Source of the DNA: Clostridiales bacterium | GTDB taxonomy: Bacteria > Bacillota > Clostridia > Lachnospirales > Lachnospiraceae | DNA length: 64,000 nt | Direction of reading: 5' to 3' | Assembly: GCA_019420275.1 (NCBI GenBank) | Contig: JAHZHN010000010.1 | Location: 1 to 64,000 of the forward strand | Shown: one piece after another, positions 24,901-33,786 of the stretch | Position numbering within the stretch: the first letter of the stretch is position 1 | How the letters are laid out: every line of letters begins with the position of its first letter | Program-made: the position numbers and the translations under genes | Notes under the pieces: generated by a model | The model's database searches: none | The model's input: the letters and a program-made list of their open reading frames with translations, nothing else | Told to the model about the DNA's origin: nothing

Positions 24901-25645
24901 ACCTAATATCCTCATATAACAGATTTCCATTGCTTTTGATGCAATAAACTGTCACCTCTTCATCATCTTGTTTTCGACATGCTTCTAGAGCTAATCTTGT
25001 CTTTCCAATTCCAGACGGACCGGTCAATATGGTAACCCTGTTATCATCAATACTATTACAAGCCTCACTGATTTCAGACTCTCGATGAAGAAATTCACAG
25101 TTGATTGGCGCATTGATACCATTAGCATCATATGCTTTAACAAAATCCTCAATATCAAAAAACTGATTTGTATCAATTGCTATGCCAAGCTCATCCTTTG
25201 CAATATGAGGATAGATTAGTGCTAAATCGTGCGAAAGAGTATCAATACCAATAAGTTCTACTTCTACCCCTTCAACAACCCCCATAATGCTATTGAATTG
25301 CTCAGGATGAATATTGGTAGAACAGTGACCGCAAATAATTTTTTCAATTTTATCCTTGGGTAGTGACATTTTTGCTTTATCAAAACATGATAAGATATCA
25401 TCCCGTATTTTCTTTGCTGGCTGCGAACTCACACTTCCATAGTTAATTAAGATATATTTTCCATCGTCAGTCAGAACATAAGAGTCCGGTGTACCTTTTG
25501 TCGGTTTATTGGTAGCAGTCTGAACTCCAAGTGTTTGAATATTCTTAAATTTATATTTTTTGTAGAGATACTGATCAAATAATTTCTGAAAGGCACCGCC
25601 TTCCAATTGCATGATCTTGCTTTGTATAAGATTTACATTACTCAA
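21947..25645 (-). CDS. STAND NTPase with N-terminal nuclease-like domain (Avs-like defence protein)
   Basis: A 1232-aa protein. The N-terminal ~150 residues contain EGGAFQKLFDQYLYKKY and GTPDSYVLTDDGKYILINYG (51-70), the pattern of a restriction-endonuclease-like fold: the PD pair is present but no E-x-K follows. The STAND ATPase has Walker A GPSGIGKT (209-216), Walker B KYLIFFDDAN (256-265) and TVRDYAQ (291-297). The remaining ~900 residues are helical repeats without clear motifs, as expected of a ligand sensor. The start is TTG at 25645 with AGGGGTG upstream. This resembles Avs/STAND anti-phage proteins, which detect a phage protein and switch on an effector. It is more AT-rich than the flanking housekeeping genes and sits beside RM debris and GmrSD. 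Confidence 0.8.
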   Translation of the reverse strand: MSNVNLIQSKIMQLEGGAFQKLFDQYLYKKYKFKNIQTLGVQTATNKPTKGTPDSYVLTDDGKYILINYGSVSSQPAKKIRDDILSCFDKAKMSLPKDKIEKIICGHCSTNIHPEQFNSIMGVVEGVEVELIGIDTLSHDLALIYPHIAKDELGIAIDTNQFFDIEDFVKAYDANGINAPINCEFLHRESEISEACNSIDDNRVTILTGPSGIGKTRLALEACRKQDDEEVTVYCIKSNGNLLYEDIRYYISGPGKYLIFFDDANMVASLDNVLNTILTLPKDYEVKILITVRDYAQDGVINLVSKYSIPNIIEIGRFKNDELEDILKNDLEILNPEYLKKITEIANGNIRLAFLAGIRSVDDGYQAIRNAEDIFKNYYGRVIDEAKLTKDDIMMLFFIAVAGPVKGVENQLFNILKESYGNEIVEKDIVENLYSLELIDWFKNEITKISDQSFGNYIMYYVLFEKKWISVESLISIGFPHYRNKVIYVLNTLMEIFNSEDLSKYMKNSIISAWENASTGQEMEYLESFYTVDPDRALSIIKKHIEQEKAVAFDLHSYDINSKKKYQNVSTKEIEILGGYKYIDNFDDAIDLLMLYFTKRPDLIMDVYFTISNNLLYDKYSEYDKYSHELHLLDKLWCLTEEGLNYNNSILYLQIAECALKTEISFTEEVRNSKSVNFVRITLGFTEEIATIRTRIWKNLAILRKNDEYRNSVNNILEGVHFNGLKGEGFKKYLQSDFDIIYENVIDKDKPDFFDAKIVAKYKKAAEQIGVIIDDRYLISQSNSEYNIYEMLTCEQVIGRTIEEDKKIHKNIISKEISSYTLADYRRLFASCHFLEKTVYERDLWSLKAGLDCIFEVLEDNSDLYIDVITEYFDENTPLKLSGYHQIKYLLAHIGYEATLDLVSGKMFDNKDTWLTIIWEQLPEECINEKVVNDYKEFVLNNLDEGSSIVPTVQAMNRYGERNQELKDKVIEAIVNCPKISAAFLGYVYYDEEVEIILHFFRNDLDALTSIYMNAIENSNHVDYDGKLFIKIFEQRPTIWNEYVDWAKDNIHRDGYEQKIFELIWTVEKWKECVDYAYNVLVDDDIGFLIEEPARLLFAKSKDGDVLERKKLWLFDKLHERSMDVEKCKNLVNVVVTVLPEWKLEYIREFLKENKKLEDFEKLNLFPLSYSWSGSEVPLILEKIEFLQSLKDSLKGIDYIDHRKYLEERRRSFEKYQEEVELREYLENADYA

Positions 25646-25659
25646 TACTTCACCCCTTT

Positions 25660-26414
25660 TTACACCACCTTCGCATTATCGTTTATCCCTTCAATAACCT
25701 TTCTTATCCCCATCCATACATTCAAATCAGTAAAGATATCCACAACACTTCCCTGATCTGTGAATGGTGGTTCCTGCAGCACAGAAAAATCTTTCAGTAA
25801 TCCGTTATGTACGATATATTCCACAATCTGATTCACAAAGTAAATCTGTCTGCTGTCCAGATTGGCCTCATTCAGGTATTCAGAAAATGCTTCTTTTGCA
25901 GCGTTCATATCCAGGCCTACAATCTCACGGACAAATTCTCCCAGAGGCTTGTCCCCATATTCTGCTTCATATTCATCTTTTGTTCCCAGATCACTCCACA
26001 GAATTTTTTCCAATGTTTTGATGTCATCCTGAGTCATTGGCTTATTCTTTTTCAGTTTTGCAATGACAAGGTCATCCTGATGCTGACGGACATAATATTC
26101 TGCCTTTGCCTTATAATTCTTTAAATCATCATTTTCCAGTTCTGACTCTTTCCATTCAATAAACAGAATATCATCTTCAAAGTTTGTGTCATAACGCACT
26201 TTCTTTTTAGGAAGATACTTCATCAGATCACGAAGATTTTCCCAAATATGTTCAAATTCATTGATTCCGGCACGCTCCAAATAATCCGTATGGAGAATCT
26301 GATTAATCAGCTCTGCCTGTACCATAATTTCTGGAATGTTTGCCACCGTAGAAATAGCACTGACTTTTTTCAACAGATCACTCCAAGCTTTTCCATATTT
26401 CTTTCCAATCAGAT
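25660..26414 (-). pseudogene. hsdR: C-terminal fragment of type I restriction subunit HsdR
   Basis: About 250 residues matching the C-terminal helical domain of EcoEI-type HsdR: KAEYYVRQHQDDLVIAKLKK, then LGEFVREIVGLDMNAAKEAF, then QIYFVNQIVEYIVHNGLL and PFTDQGS near the end. The nuclease and helicase parts (about 700 residues) are missing, and no hsdM or hsdS is present in the window. The 5' end joins directly to a Fic fragment at about 26415. There is no plausible start codon of its own except GTG/ATG codons at the junction. Confidence 0.85.
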
Positions 26415-26853
26415 TTGTTTCCCCGTTCATCCTCCTGTGCAATCACATTATCAGATGACTTAAAGCTGCCGCCCGCATTTCCTGCGAATTTATACAAATC
26501 CCGATATAGTTGAAGGAAGATAGATGACTTTGCGGGTATATAATCATAATTTTGATGTATCGTATTTAACACATCTCGATAACCCGCAATTTCTTCCTCA
26601 TTTCTTGTTTTCGGCATCGTCTTATCTCGAACAATTTTTTCAAACGATCATCCGAAGTATAAATGCATTTGATTTTATTGGAGACCTCTGTACTCTAAAT
26701 TTTTACGACTTCCTGCAGCTGAGCAAGTGTATCTTCTCTGGCTTTTACAAATAATATCTGTTCCCCTTTGTACTCATGAATCTGCATCACTAAGTCAACA
26801 ATATCCGGTTGTAATAAACGTTCATATCTCTTCCTATAATCAAAAGTCCTCAT
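26415..26853 (-). pseudogene. Fic-family gene, truncated with stop and frameshift
   Basis: ATG at 26853 with AAGGAG 5 bases upstream begins MRTFDYRKRYERLLQPDIVD, the usual opening of Fic-family proteins. An in-frame TAG (26695-26697) follows KI, after which the same frame continues STEVSNKIKCIYTSDDRLKK. A frameshift near 26640 then puts NEEEIAGYRDVLNTIHQNYD and LQLYRDLYKF into another frame. The gene is cut off after SDNVIAQED, before the HPF catalytic motif, and fuses to the hsdR remnant. It has lost its catalytic core. Confidence 0.85.
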
Positions 26854-27074
26854 GAAATCTCCTTACAAAATCTCAAACTTGACTTAGTCTCATCTTATCA
26901 CAAAACATCGTCATAAATCATTTTAATCTCGTCATTTTCTTTATTTTGACGAAATTAAAATAAAAATCCCGAAATTATTTTTCTTCAATAACGCAAAAGC
27001 ACTTTCTGATTTGATTTCACAAAGCGCTTTTATATTCTTGTTATTTTACATAAATATGTAATATTATAAAAGAT

Positions 27075-29603
27075 TTAATTATAATACTGCTCTACTACAG
27101 GAATAAGTAATTGGTCAATCCTTTGAACTCCTTTCACCAGGAACTCCACCGCATCCATCCACTGCTCCTCACTTGCAATACCAATCCTTTTATTTTCAAT
27201 AAATATTTTGGATGCTTTTAGATGATCCCCTCTTTCCCAGATAAATTCCTCTGCTGTTTTCTCATTAAATTTTGAGAGAATATAATCATATATCTTCTTA
27301 TTACTCTCAGTATCCGGGGTAGAAATATAAAATTCAACACGCATAGAATCCATATTGCCAATACAGTTGATAGACAGTCCCGCATGACCGATAAATCCAC
27401 TAATCCAGTTCATCTTTGATGTATGCACATTTTGAAAATATCCTGTTTGCGATTTAATTTCCGGAAGCGCATAATTCCAGAATTTTCTCCTTAACGAATA
27501 TCTTCCTGCATCTGCAGTTTTCTCCGCAGCATCCTGAGTTTTTAAATAGAAGACTAATTCTGAATCATCCACCTGATATAATTTAAAAAAACGATGCAGA
27601 AGATTCATTTTATAAGAAGTACTAGTATTCATCCAGATATAAATTCCTTCTTCCATCTTAACATATTTTCCCTCTTCATCAGTTCTGTCCCGTACATGTA
27701 CAGAGAGCTCTACCTTTTCATCATCTGTTGCCGCTAATTTTGCCAAAACTGCTTTATTTTCCATGTGTAATGCAAGCAGCACTTTCAGATACATATCGCT
27801 CCAGTTACTTGCCGGCTGTTCTACGCCTCTAAATGAAAATTTTTCAATCTTTCTGCCTGTCATATCATTTTCATCTTCAAGGGTGCAAATTTCCATCTGC
27901 TTTACCGGCGGCTGATAATCCGTACCGCAGTATTTCCAAATGCAAACTGCCCTTTTCATCAACTCAGCATTTCTTTTCTCGAGTTCTTCCTCGGTCCATT
28001 TCTCACATTGTGCTATTTTCTGATTCATGCGGATTCCACTATTTTTTAATCCATCCTGACGATCCCGCTTATTCTCAAATGGATTGTTACTGTAAGACGA
28101 ATTATAGGCGGTCAACGTAAGATTTGCCAATCGATGCAGCCATATTTTATGCACATACTCATAGTTTGATCCTAACATATCTTTCCACTCTTTTGACAAC
28201 GTCTGAGGCATAATATGCTCAATCGAATATGTTCCTTCTTCCATTAGTTTCCATACATTTTTCTCTTCTAATGTACCGCCATTTTCCAGCCGTTCAAAAA
28301 TGTACTGCTTATTTTTCGCTCTCATTTTATAGATATCACGTTTGGAATATGCCTCAACAAACGTATCATCATCTGGGAAAGCAGCTTTCTTTGTTTTACT
28401 TTGTAACGCATATTTGAATTTTTCCAAATAATTGTCCAATGTTCCATCATACTGCTTGATCTCCCTATGCAACGTCAAGAATATTTTATTCAATGAATTG
28501 GTCGGCAGCTCGCAGATCATTCTTCTGAAAATATAACTTTCAACAAGTTCAAAAATACTTGTCTCATCTTCTGCAGACAATATTTCTTTTTCATACAAAT
28601 ACAATACTTCCAACAAAAACGGACGGGTAACGGTTGTCTCCAACAGATTCATTCGTTCAATACTTGCATTCAATCTGGAATTATCGGTATTCGCTTTAAT
28701 TAGTTTTTCATATCGCTTAGAGTAATCAAGTAACTCAATTAGCAAAACCTCTATATCTTCATACTGTTGACGCTCTACATAATCTTTGAAAGAAAAATAT
28801 ATTTTCCGCATAGGCGGCGTTGTATGCTGTTTCACGCTCAGATAATCTCTGATAAAAGAACTCACATCATAGCCTGTACATACTTCAATTTTATTCCAGT
28901 ATTTCCCGTAATAACTTTCCTGTTTTTTGATTGGAAGCCCCATCAAAATATAATTCCGGATTTTATCCCCTTCACTTAAGTCAAGGCCAGTAGAATTTAA
29001 ACTTTCAAAAATCAGCTGCGGATTATCACCACTCCCCAACGAAATATTAATAATTTGCAGCCGGCAGATCGCATCAAATAAGTCATCAATTGAAACTTCT
29101 TTTCTCTGAATTCGATCATAAAAATATCTATAATTAATAGTCAAATTAGAATTTCCTATATACTCATCTTTTGAACCAAATAATGATTGAAATGCGTCCC
29201 GATCATTTTTTATCGGTTTTAATTTCATACGCGTTTCATCCGGTTCATGCTTATCTACCAGATAATCCTCATAAATATAATCTCTTATTCTATGATTATC
29301 TACCTTTACTTTTTCTTCATCAATCAAATGATACATAGCCAAAAAGAGCAAAGAAACTGTAGTAAGCCTTTGCTGTCCATCAATAATCAAATATTCTTCC
29401 TGTCTGCCCATTTCATTTTGTACAGAAACAATACTTCCAAAAAAATGCGTTCTTCTATCATCCTTATAAGTCCGAATTAAATCATTATATAACTGTGCAC
29501 ATTGCTCTATCTTCCAGTCATAATTTCTCTGATATACCGGTATCACAAACCTTTTGGATGATCCTTCCATAAATCTTACTAATTTCTGTTCAAAACCTTT
29601 CAT
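27075..29603 (-). CDS. GmrSD-type DUF262/DUF1524 restriction-like protein
   Basis: An 842-aa protein. The DUF262 (ParB/Srx-like) domain has IPVYQRNYDW (21-30) and DGQQRLTT (75-82) and LNSTGLDLSEGDKIRN (202-217). The DUF1524 HNH nuclease-like domain has IEHIMPQT (461-468), H...LANLTLT (490-497) and NPFENKR (507-513). The C-terminal 270 residues resemble the DUF4268-type extension. This is the domain order of GmrSD type IV enzymes, which cut modified phage DNA. Key residues are intact. Monocistronic, with a terminator-like structure on the far side of its promoter region. Confidence 0.9.
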   Translation of the reverse strand: MKGFEQKLVRFMEGSSKRFVIPVYQRNYDWKIEQCAQLYNDLIRTYKDDRRTHFFGSIVSVQNEMGRQEEYLIIDGQQRLTTVSLLFLAMYHLIDEEKVKVDNHRIRDYIYEDYLVDKHEPDETRMKLKPIKNDRDAFQSLFGSKDEYIGNSNLTINYRYFYDRIQRKEVSIDDLFDAICRLQIINISLGSGDNPQLIFESLNSTGLDLSEGDKIRNYILMGLPIKKQESYYGKYWNKIEVCTGYDVSSFIRDYLSVKQHTTPPMRKIYFSFKDYVERQQYEDIEVLLIELLDYSKRYEKLIKANTDNSRLNASIERMNLLETTVTRPFLLEVLYLYEKEILSAEDETSIFELVESYIFRRMICELPTNSLNKIFLTLHREIKQYDGTLDNYLEKFKYALQSKTKKAAFPDDDTFVEAYSKRDIYKMRAKNKQYIFERLENGGTLEEKNVWKLMEEGTYSIEHIMPQTLSKEWKDMLGSNYEYVHKIWLHRLANLTLTAYNSSYSNNPFENKRDRQDGLKNSGIRMNQKIAQCEKWTEEELEKRNAELMKRAVCIWKYCGTDYQPPVKQMEICTLEDENDMTGRKIEKFSFRGVEQPASNWSDMYLKVLLALHMENKAVLAKLAATDDEKVELSVHVRDRTDEEGKYVKMEEGIYIWMNTSTSYKMNLLHRFFKLYQVDDSELVFYLKTQDAAEKTADAGRYSLRRKFWNYALPEIKSQTGYFQNVHTSKMNWISGFIGHAGLSINCIGNMDSMRVEFYISTPDTESNKKIYDYILSKFNEKTAEEFIWERGDHLKASKIFIENKRIGIASEEQWMDAVEFLVKGVQRIDQLLIPVVEQYYN

Positions 29604-30122
29604 ATGTATCCCTCGATTTCATTTGATAACTTTATAATTAGTATTATAAATTAATATAACACTGCTCTCAACTCTAATTAATTTTCCAAAGAAAAAACCA
29701 AGCAGCCGTATAGACTGCCTGGCTTTTTAAATCCACTATATCATCTTATTTTATTCGACCTCTGCAAATACATCGCAAAACTAACCTTTTATTAGTTCAA
29801 TATTTTACCTTAAGTTTTATAAATTTCATCTGTTACACAAAGCAACTTTCCAAATAATATTCCAATAATAACAAGGAATGGTTCATTATAATACCATTTG
29901 TTTCTCAAATTTATTTTTCATAAAAATCTACCCTTTTCCCCGTATCTGCATTTTTTAAATCGATCAGATATATCCAACTTAAAATCATCTATGCAGCACA
30001 CCAGTGGTTTCTTTCAGGGCTACTCTTTCTTCTTACGTTAACTTTTAATGATTTATTCTTTTATAATCTTACCTAAGATAAGAATGTCCAATATAACAAG
30101 ATACGAACACTTTTATTGTAGA
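29604..30122. other. Long intergenic region upstream of gmrSD and downstream of dhaL
   Basis: AT-rich. Contains the presumed promoter of the gmrSD-like gene at its left and the hairpin at 29692-29728. No credible coding frame on either strand. Confidence 0.5.
29692..29728. terminator. Intrinsic terminator hairpin
   Basis: AAAAAACCA-a-GCAG pairs with CTGC-c-TGGCTTTTT. T-rich on both strands, so it can end transcripts from the dhaL side (minus). Confidence 0.65.
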
Positions 30123-30764
30123 TTATTCCTGTAAGGCTTCACTCATGCCATCTGCCATTGCTTTCAAAATTATGCAACAGGAAGTAGCTCCTGCATCTAA
30201 ATGTCCTTTGCTTCTTTCACCTAAACGTGAAGCCCTGCCTAATTTTGCTACCATATCCTTTGTACTTTCTTTACCTGTCTCAGCTCCTTCTTTTAATTTT
30301 TCTAAACACTCTTTAAAAGAAGCACCCTCCTCATTCGCTTTTTTAAATTGTTCATATGCAGGAACAACTGTGTCCACAAGCGTTTTGTCTCCAGGTTTTG
30401 CTCCTGCAAGATCCATCAGCCCTTCTTTTACATTTTTTAATGCCTCTTCAAAAATTTCAGCCGTAATTATTTCTCCTTTTTTAAACGTTCGACTCAGTTT
30501 GAGAAATAAAGTTCCATAAATTGGTCCCATACTTCCCCCAATATCATTTACCAAAGTTTTTCCCAACGTTTTAAGTGCATCGGAAAAACTATCTGTATCT
30601 TGAATCCGATCATTTGCCATCATAAAACCTTTATTCATATTAATACCATGATCACCGTCACCCGTTGCACCATCAATTTCACTTAGATAGGATGCATTTT
30701 CGTGTATTTGGGAGACAATCTTTCTTACAATTTTTGCATTTCCTTGATTTTTCACATATTGCAT
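30123..30764 (-). CDS. dhaL: Dihydroxyacetone-kinase-type subunit DhaL
   Basis: A 213-aa DhaL subunit that carries the ADP/ATP-Mg used to phosphorylate a short ketose bound by DhaK. GATGDGDHGINM (about residues 29-40) is the Mg-ADP site, with NDIGGSMGPIYG and LGRASRLGERSKGHLDAG downstream. ATG at 30764 with GGAGGG upstream, 1-2 bases after the dhaK stop. No DhaM PTS subunit is encoded in this operon, so the phosphate donor (ATP or a distant DhaM) is open. Confidence 0.93.
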   Translation of the reverse strand: MQYVKNQGNAKIVRKIVSQIHENASYLSEIDGATGDGDHGINMNKGFMMANDRIQDTDSFSDALKTLGKTLVNDIGGSMGPIYGTLFLKLSRTFKKGEIITAEIFEEALKNVKEGLMDLAGAKPGDKTLVDTVVPAYEQFKKANEEGASFKECLEKLKEGAETGKESTKDMVAKLGRASRLGERSKGHLDAGATSCCIILKAMADGMSEALQE

Positions 30765-30765
30765 A

Positions 30766-31776
30766 TTATTTCCCTCCAAACTGTGTAAGCCCCATCGTTT
30801 CTACTTCTTCATCGATGCACTCTTTTAATTCATCATCCAATTTCATCATCGTCAATGTCACCCCGTTCATTTCCAATGATGTGAAATAGTTTCCTACATA
30901 TGACTTGTAGATTGTTATTCCTTTTTCATCCAGAATCTTTCCTACCTCTTCAAAAAAGATATACTGTTCCATAACCGGGGTCGCTCCTAATCCAGATACC
31001 AATACCACGACTTCATCTCCTGCTACAAACGGTTGATCTTCTACAACTAAACGTGTCATTTCTTCAGCCATTTCTGCTGCAGTTCCCAGTTTTTCTACCT
31101 TGATTCCCGGTTCTCCATGATGTCCAATTCCAAATTCCATAGTTCCGTCTTCAATTGTAAAATTTGGTTTCCCATTAGCTGGAATGGTACATGGACTCAA
31201 TCCTACGCCTACGCTGCGCGTATTATCGATAGCTTTTTGTGCAGCTGCAATGACTTCATCCAATGCAGCTCCCTGATTCGCCTTTGCTCCTCCAACTTTC
31301 CACATCAGAATCTCTCCGGCAACTCCTCTGCGTTTTGCTCTGTCTTCTTTTTGTGCACTTGCTACATCGTCATTTGCTACAACTGTCTTTACCTCGATGT
31401 CATCATCTTCAGCCAATTCCATTGCCATTTTTACATTCATATTGTCGCCAGCATAATTTCCATACAGACAAGCGACTCCCATTCCTTGATCAACTGCACA
31501 AAATGCATCATAAAATGCTTTTGCAGTTGGACTGGAGAATATCTCTCCTACAGCAACAGCATCTACCATATTCTTACCACAATATCCGATGAATGCTGGT
31601 TTATGTCCGCTGCCGCCGCCTGTTACGATTCCTACCTTACGTTTTTCTTTTGCAAAATTAGATACAACCACTCTTGGGTCTTTTTCATCCACATGTACGA
31701 TATCTTTATGACAGCGTTCAAATCCTTTCAGCATGTCTTCTACTAATTCATTTGGATCATTGATGATTCTTTGCAT
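30766..31776 (-). CDS. dhaK: Dihydroxyacetone-kinase-type subunit DhaK
   Basis: A 336-aa DhaK subunit. TGGGSGHKPAFIGYCG binds the substrate phosphate side, and FGIGHHGEPG contains the histidine that forms a hemiaminal with the ketose carbonyl. In other bacteria stand-alone DhaKL pairs linked to RpiB and TIM-barrel isomerases act on erythrulose rather than dihydroxyacetone (LerK/DerK), so a 4-carbon ketose is a real alternative here. AAGGAGG before the ATG. Confidence 0.93.
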   Translation of the reverse strand: MQRIINDPNELVEDMLKGFERCHKDIVHVDEKDPRVVVSNFAKEKRKVGIVTGGGSGHKPAFIGYCGKNMVDAVAVGEIFSSPTAKAFYDAFCAVDQGMGVACLYGNYAGDNMNVKMAMELAEDDDIEVKTVVANDDVASAQKEDRAKRRGVAGEILMWKVGGAKANQGAALDEVIAAAQKAIDNTRSVGVGLSPCTIPANGKPNFTIEDGTMEFGIGHHGEPGIKVEKLGTAAEMAEEMTRLVVEDQPFVAGDEVVVLVSGLGATPVMEQYIFFEEVGKILDEKGITIYKSYVGNYFTSLEMNGVTLTMMKLDDELKECIDEEVETMGLTQFGGK

Positions 31777-31815
31777 GTATTTTACCTCCTTATGATTTTA
31801 TGCAGATATACTTTT

Positions 31816-32262
31816 TTATCGATATTGCCAATCAATTTCCTTAATTCTTTCTACTTTTGCGGTACTTCCGCCTCCAGCAAAATCACACTCTAGCCAATGA
31901 TCTAACAGCATCAATGCATATTGCGGTGCAATGATTCTTGCCCCCATACACAATACTTGGCAATCATTGCTCTTTCTGCTTCTTTCGATTGAGAACAAAT
32001 CATGTCCCACTGCTGCGCGGATCCCTGGCATCTTATTAGCTGTAATTGCCATTCCAATACCTGTTCCACACATCAGTACACCTTTTTCACAACGTTTTTC
32101 GATAATCTCCTTACACAATTTTTCTGCTGTATCCGGATATAATGATGGATCTGTATTATATACGCCTACATCTGTTATATCATATCCCTTCTCTATCAAG
32201 TGTTGTTTCACTGTTTCTTTTAAGTGGAAAGCAGCTTCGTCACAGCCTACTACAATTCTCAT
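31816..32262 (-). CDS. rpiB: RpiB/LacAB-family sugar-phosphate isomerase
   Basis: A 148-aa RpiB-fold isomerase. MCGTGIGMAITANK holds the catalytic cysteine (about residue 65), with CDEAAFHLK at the N-terminus and HDLFSIERSRKSND downstream. In sugar operons such proteins act on ribose-5-P, allose-6-P or erythrose-4-P (EryI). The neighbours DhaKL and a TIM-barrel epimerase make a tetrose or hexose phosphate as likely as ribose-5-P. AAGGAGG 4 bases before ATG. Confidence 0.9.
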   Translation of the reverse strand: MRIVVGCDEAAFHLKETVKQHLIEKGYDITDVGVYNTDPSLYPDTAEKLCKEIIEKRCEKGVLMCGTGIGMAITANKMPGIRAAVGHDLFSIERSRKSNDCQVLCMGARIIAPQYALMLLDHWLECDFAGGGSTAKVERIKEIDWQYR

Positions 32263-32271
32263 ATGTCCTCC

Positions 32272-33132
32272 TTATATATTTTTAGCAATTTCTTTTAAAT
32301 TTTTTAGCCCTTCTATTGCTAAATCTTCACCTGTAGGAGCAAAACTCCTCCATATTGCACAATTTCCATTCAATTCTTCAAAACTTGGATCAAAACTTTC
32401 TATCGTACACGGTTCATCATATCCAATTTCTCTTAACGCAGTAAAAAATTCCTTGAATGGAACCAAACCCGTTCCTGGTATACCTCTATCATTTTCATTT
32501 ACATGGACATATCCCAAATACTTTTTACCACAGGTTTTCACTGCACCTGCAAAACTTTTTTCTTCACGAATCATATGGAAACAATCTAAATGTACCTTGA
32601 TATTTGGCATACCAACATCTTGACAATACTTTACAGCATCTTCTGCAATATTCAAAAAATGAGTTTCAAAACGATTAACACATTCTACACATATATTTAA
32701 TTCCGGATAAACATTCATTGCATATTCACAGACTTCCCGCATACATTCCACTGAACGTTTCCACTCTTCCTTCGTACGTGGCTTTCCTGTTAAATACCCC
32801 CAAGCGGCATAATTAACTCCACCAAGGATTTTACTGCCTAGCTTTTTATTGATATCTACCAATAATTTCATTGACTGAATCGCATTTTCACGAATATTTT
32901 TATCTTCAGACAAGAAATTTCTTTCTTTATCCATCGTTGTCGTTGTAACAGGTGTCAAGCTTGTTTTCTTTAGTTCCTCAATCACCTTTTCTGTTGGGAA
33001 GTTTTCTGGATGAGCTATCGCAAAATCTAATGTTTGAAAACCTAATTCTTCCGCTTTCTTAATTATCCACAAATCTTTTTCCGAAAAATTTTCTGTCCAA
33101 ATAAAACTATCCACTCCAAAGTTAATATCCAT
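32272..33132 (-). CDS. D-tagatose/allulose 3-epimerase-like TIM-barrel enzyme
   Basis: A 286-aa sugar isomerase/epimerase (AP-endonuclease 2 fold). VECVNRFETHFLN, KVHLDCFHM, YVHVNENDRGIPGTG and the C-terminal ESF supply the Glu, Asp, His and Glu metal and catalytic residues seen in ketose 3-epimerases of the tagatose/allulose/ribulose family. It might instead be an L-erythrulose-phosphate isomerase (LerI-like), which has the same fold. It is 9 bases upstream of rpiB in the operon. Confidence 0.8.
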   Translation of the reverse strand: MDINFGVDSFIWTENFSEKDLWIIKKAEELGFQTLDFAIAHPENFPTEKVIEELKKTSLTPVTTTTMDKERNFLSEDKNIRENAIQSMKLLVDINKKLGSKILGGVNYAAWGYLTGKPRTKEEWKRSVECMREVCEYAMNVYPELNICVECVNRFETHFLNIAEDAVKYCQDVGMPNIKVHLDCFHMIREEKSFAGAVKTCGKKYLGYVHVNENDRGIPGTGLVPFKEFFTALREIGYDEPCTIESFDPSFEELNGNCAIWRSFAPTGEDLAIEGLKNLKEIAKNI

Positions 33133-33157
33133 AACTACCTCTTCTTTCTATTATTAA

Positions 33158-33184
33158 AATAGGAAGGCTAAGAGCCTTCCTATT
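33158..33184 (-). terminator. Intra-operon hairpin before the epimerase
   Basis: AATAGGAAGGCT - aag - AGCCTTCCTATT, a perfect 12-bp stem 26 bases before the epimerase start, followed on the minus strand by TTAATAATAG. A weak terminator or RNA-processing stem that may lower expression of the distal genes. Confidence 0.65.
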
Positions 33185-33200
33185 ATCGACTCAAACGAAA

Positions 33201-33764
33201 TTACCTATCACGAATGATTCGTTTGATATTCGGATTTTCATAAGTATCAAATTCGTCAAAACTTGGAGTAGAAAATTCACTGACAATTGCCCCTTCTTCT
33301 CCTGCTTTGAACCAATGAGCAACTCGCGGCAGCATAGTAAACTGCTCGCCTGGATTCAATACGACCTCATGTCCAGCTGTATAATATTGCTTATTTTTTG
33401 AAGGAACCGTTGTTTGAATCTTGTCTTCCTCTAATGGTGTTCCATCCTCATAATAGATATATACCTTTCCCCAGCGGCATCGTAAAGTTTCTTGTTTTCC
33501 TTCCCGTCCATCTGCCAAATCTGGATGTGTATGCTGCGGACAAGCCTGGCCAGGAAGCAAGGCCATTTCTTTTGCACAATATTTTTCATTATTGCAATAA
33601 ACAATTAAATTTAACCCTTCCTCAGCAATATTATCTAATCCATAACCAGCGTAATCTACTCCCTCTATCTCTTCTTTAGTAAAAGCTATTCCAGACTTTT
33701 CAAAGAGCTTACGTACTTTATCTTTATATTCTTTTGTGATGCCATCAATAATTTTCTCTTCCAT
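33201..33764 (-). CDS. D-lyxose isomerase-like cupin
   Basis: A 187-aa cupin of the D-lyxose ketol-isomerase family (YdaE-type). CPQHTHPD provides two metal histidines, KQET a glutamate, and LPRVAHWF the third histidine. These enzymes interconvert D-lyxose/D-xylulose and D-mannose/D-fructose. Its presence with a 3-epimerase and a class II aldolase suggests processing of an uncommon aldose into a ketose phosphate. Confidence 0.85.
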   Translation of the reverse strand: MEEKIIDGITKEYKDKVRKLFEKSGIAFTKEEIEGVDYAGYGLDNIAEEGLNLIVYCNNEKYCAKEMALLPGQACPQHTHPDLADGREGKQETLRCRWGKVYIYYEDGTPLEEDKIQTTVPSKNKQYYTAGHEVVLNPGEQFTMLPRVAHWFKAGEEGAIVSEFSTPSFDEFDTYENPNIKRIIRDR

Positions 33765-33786
33765 ACTTACTTACCTTTCACTTTAA

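Noticed and set aside
27833..28979. Plus-strand frames inside the gmrSD-like gene
   Set aside because: Antisense shadows without ribosome sites or domain patterns.
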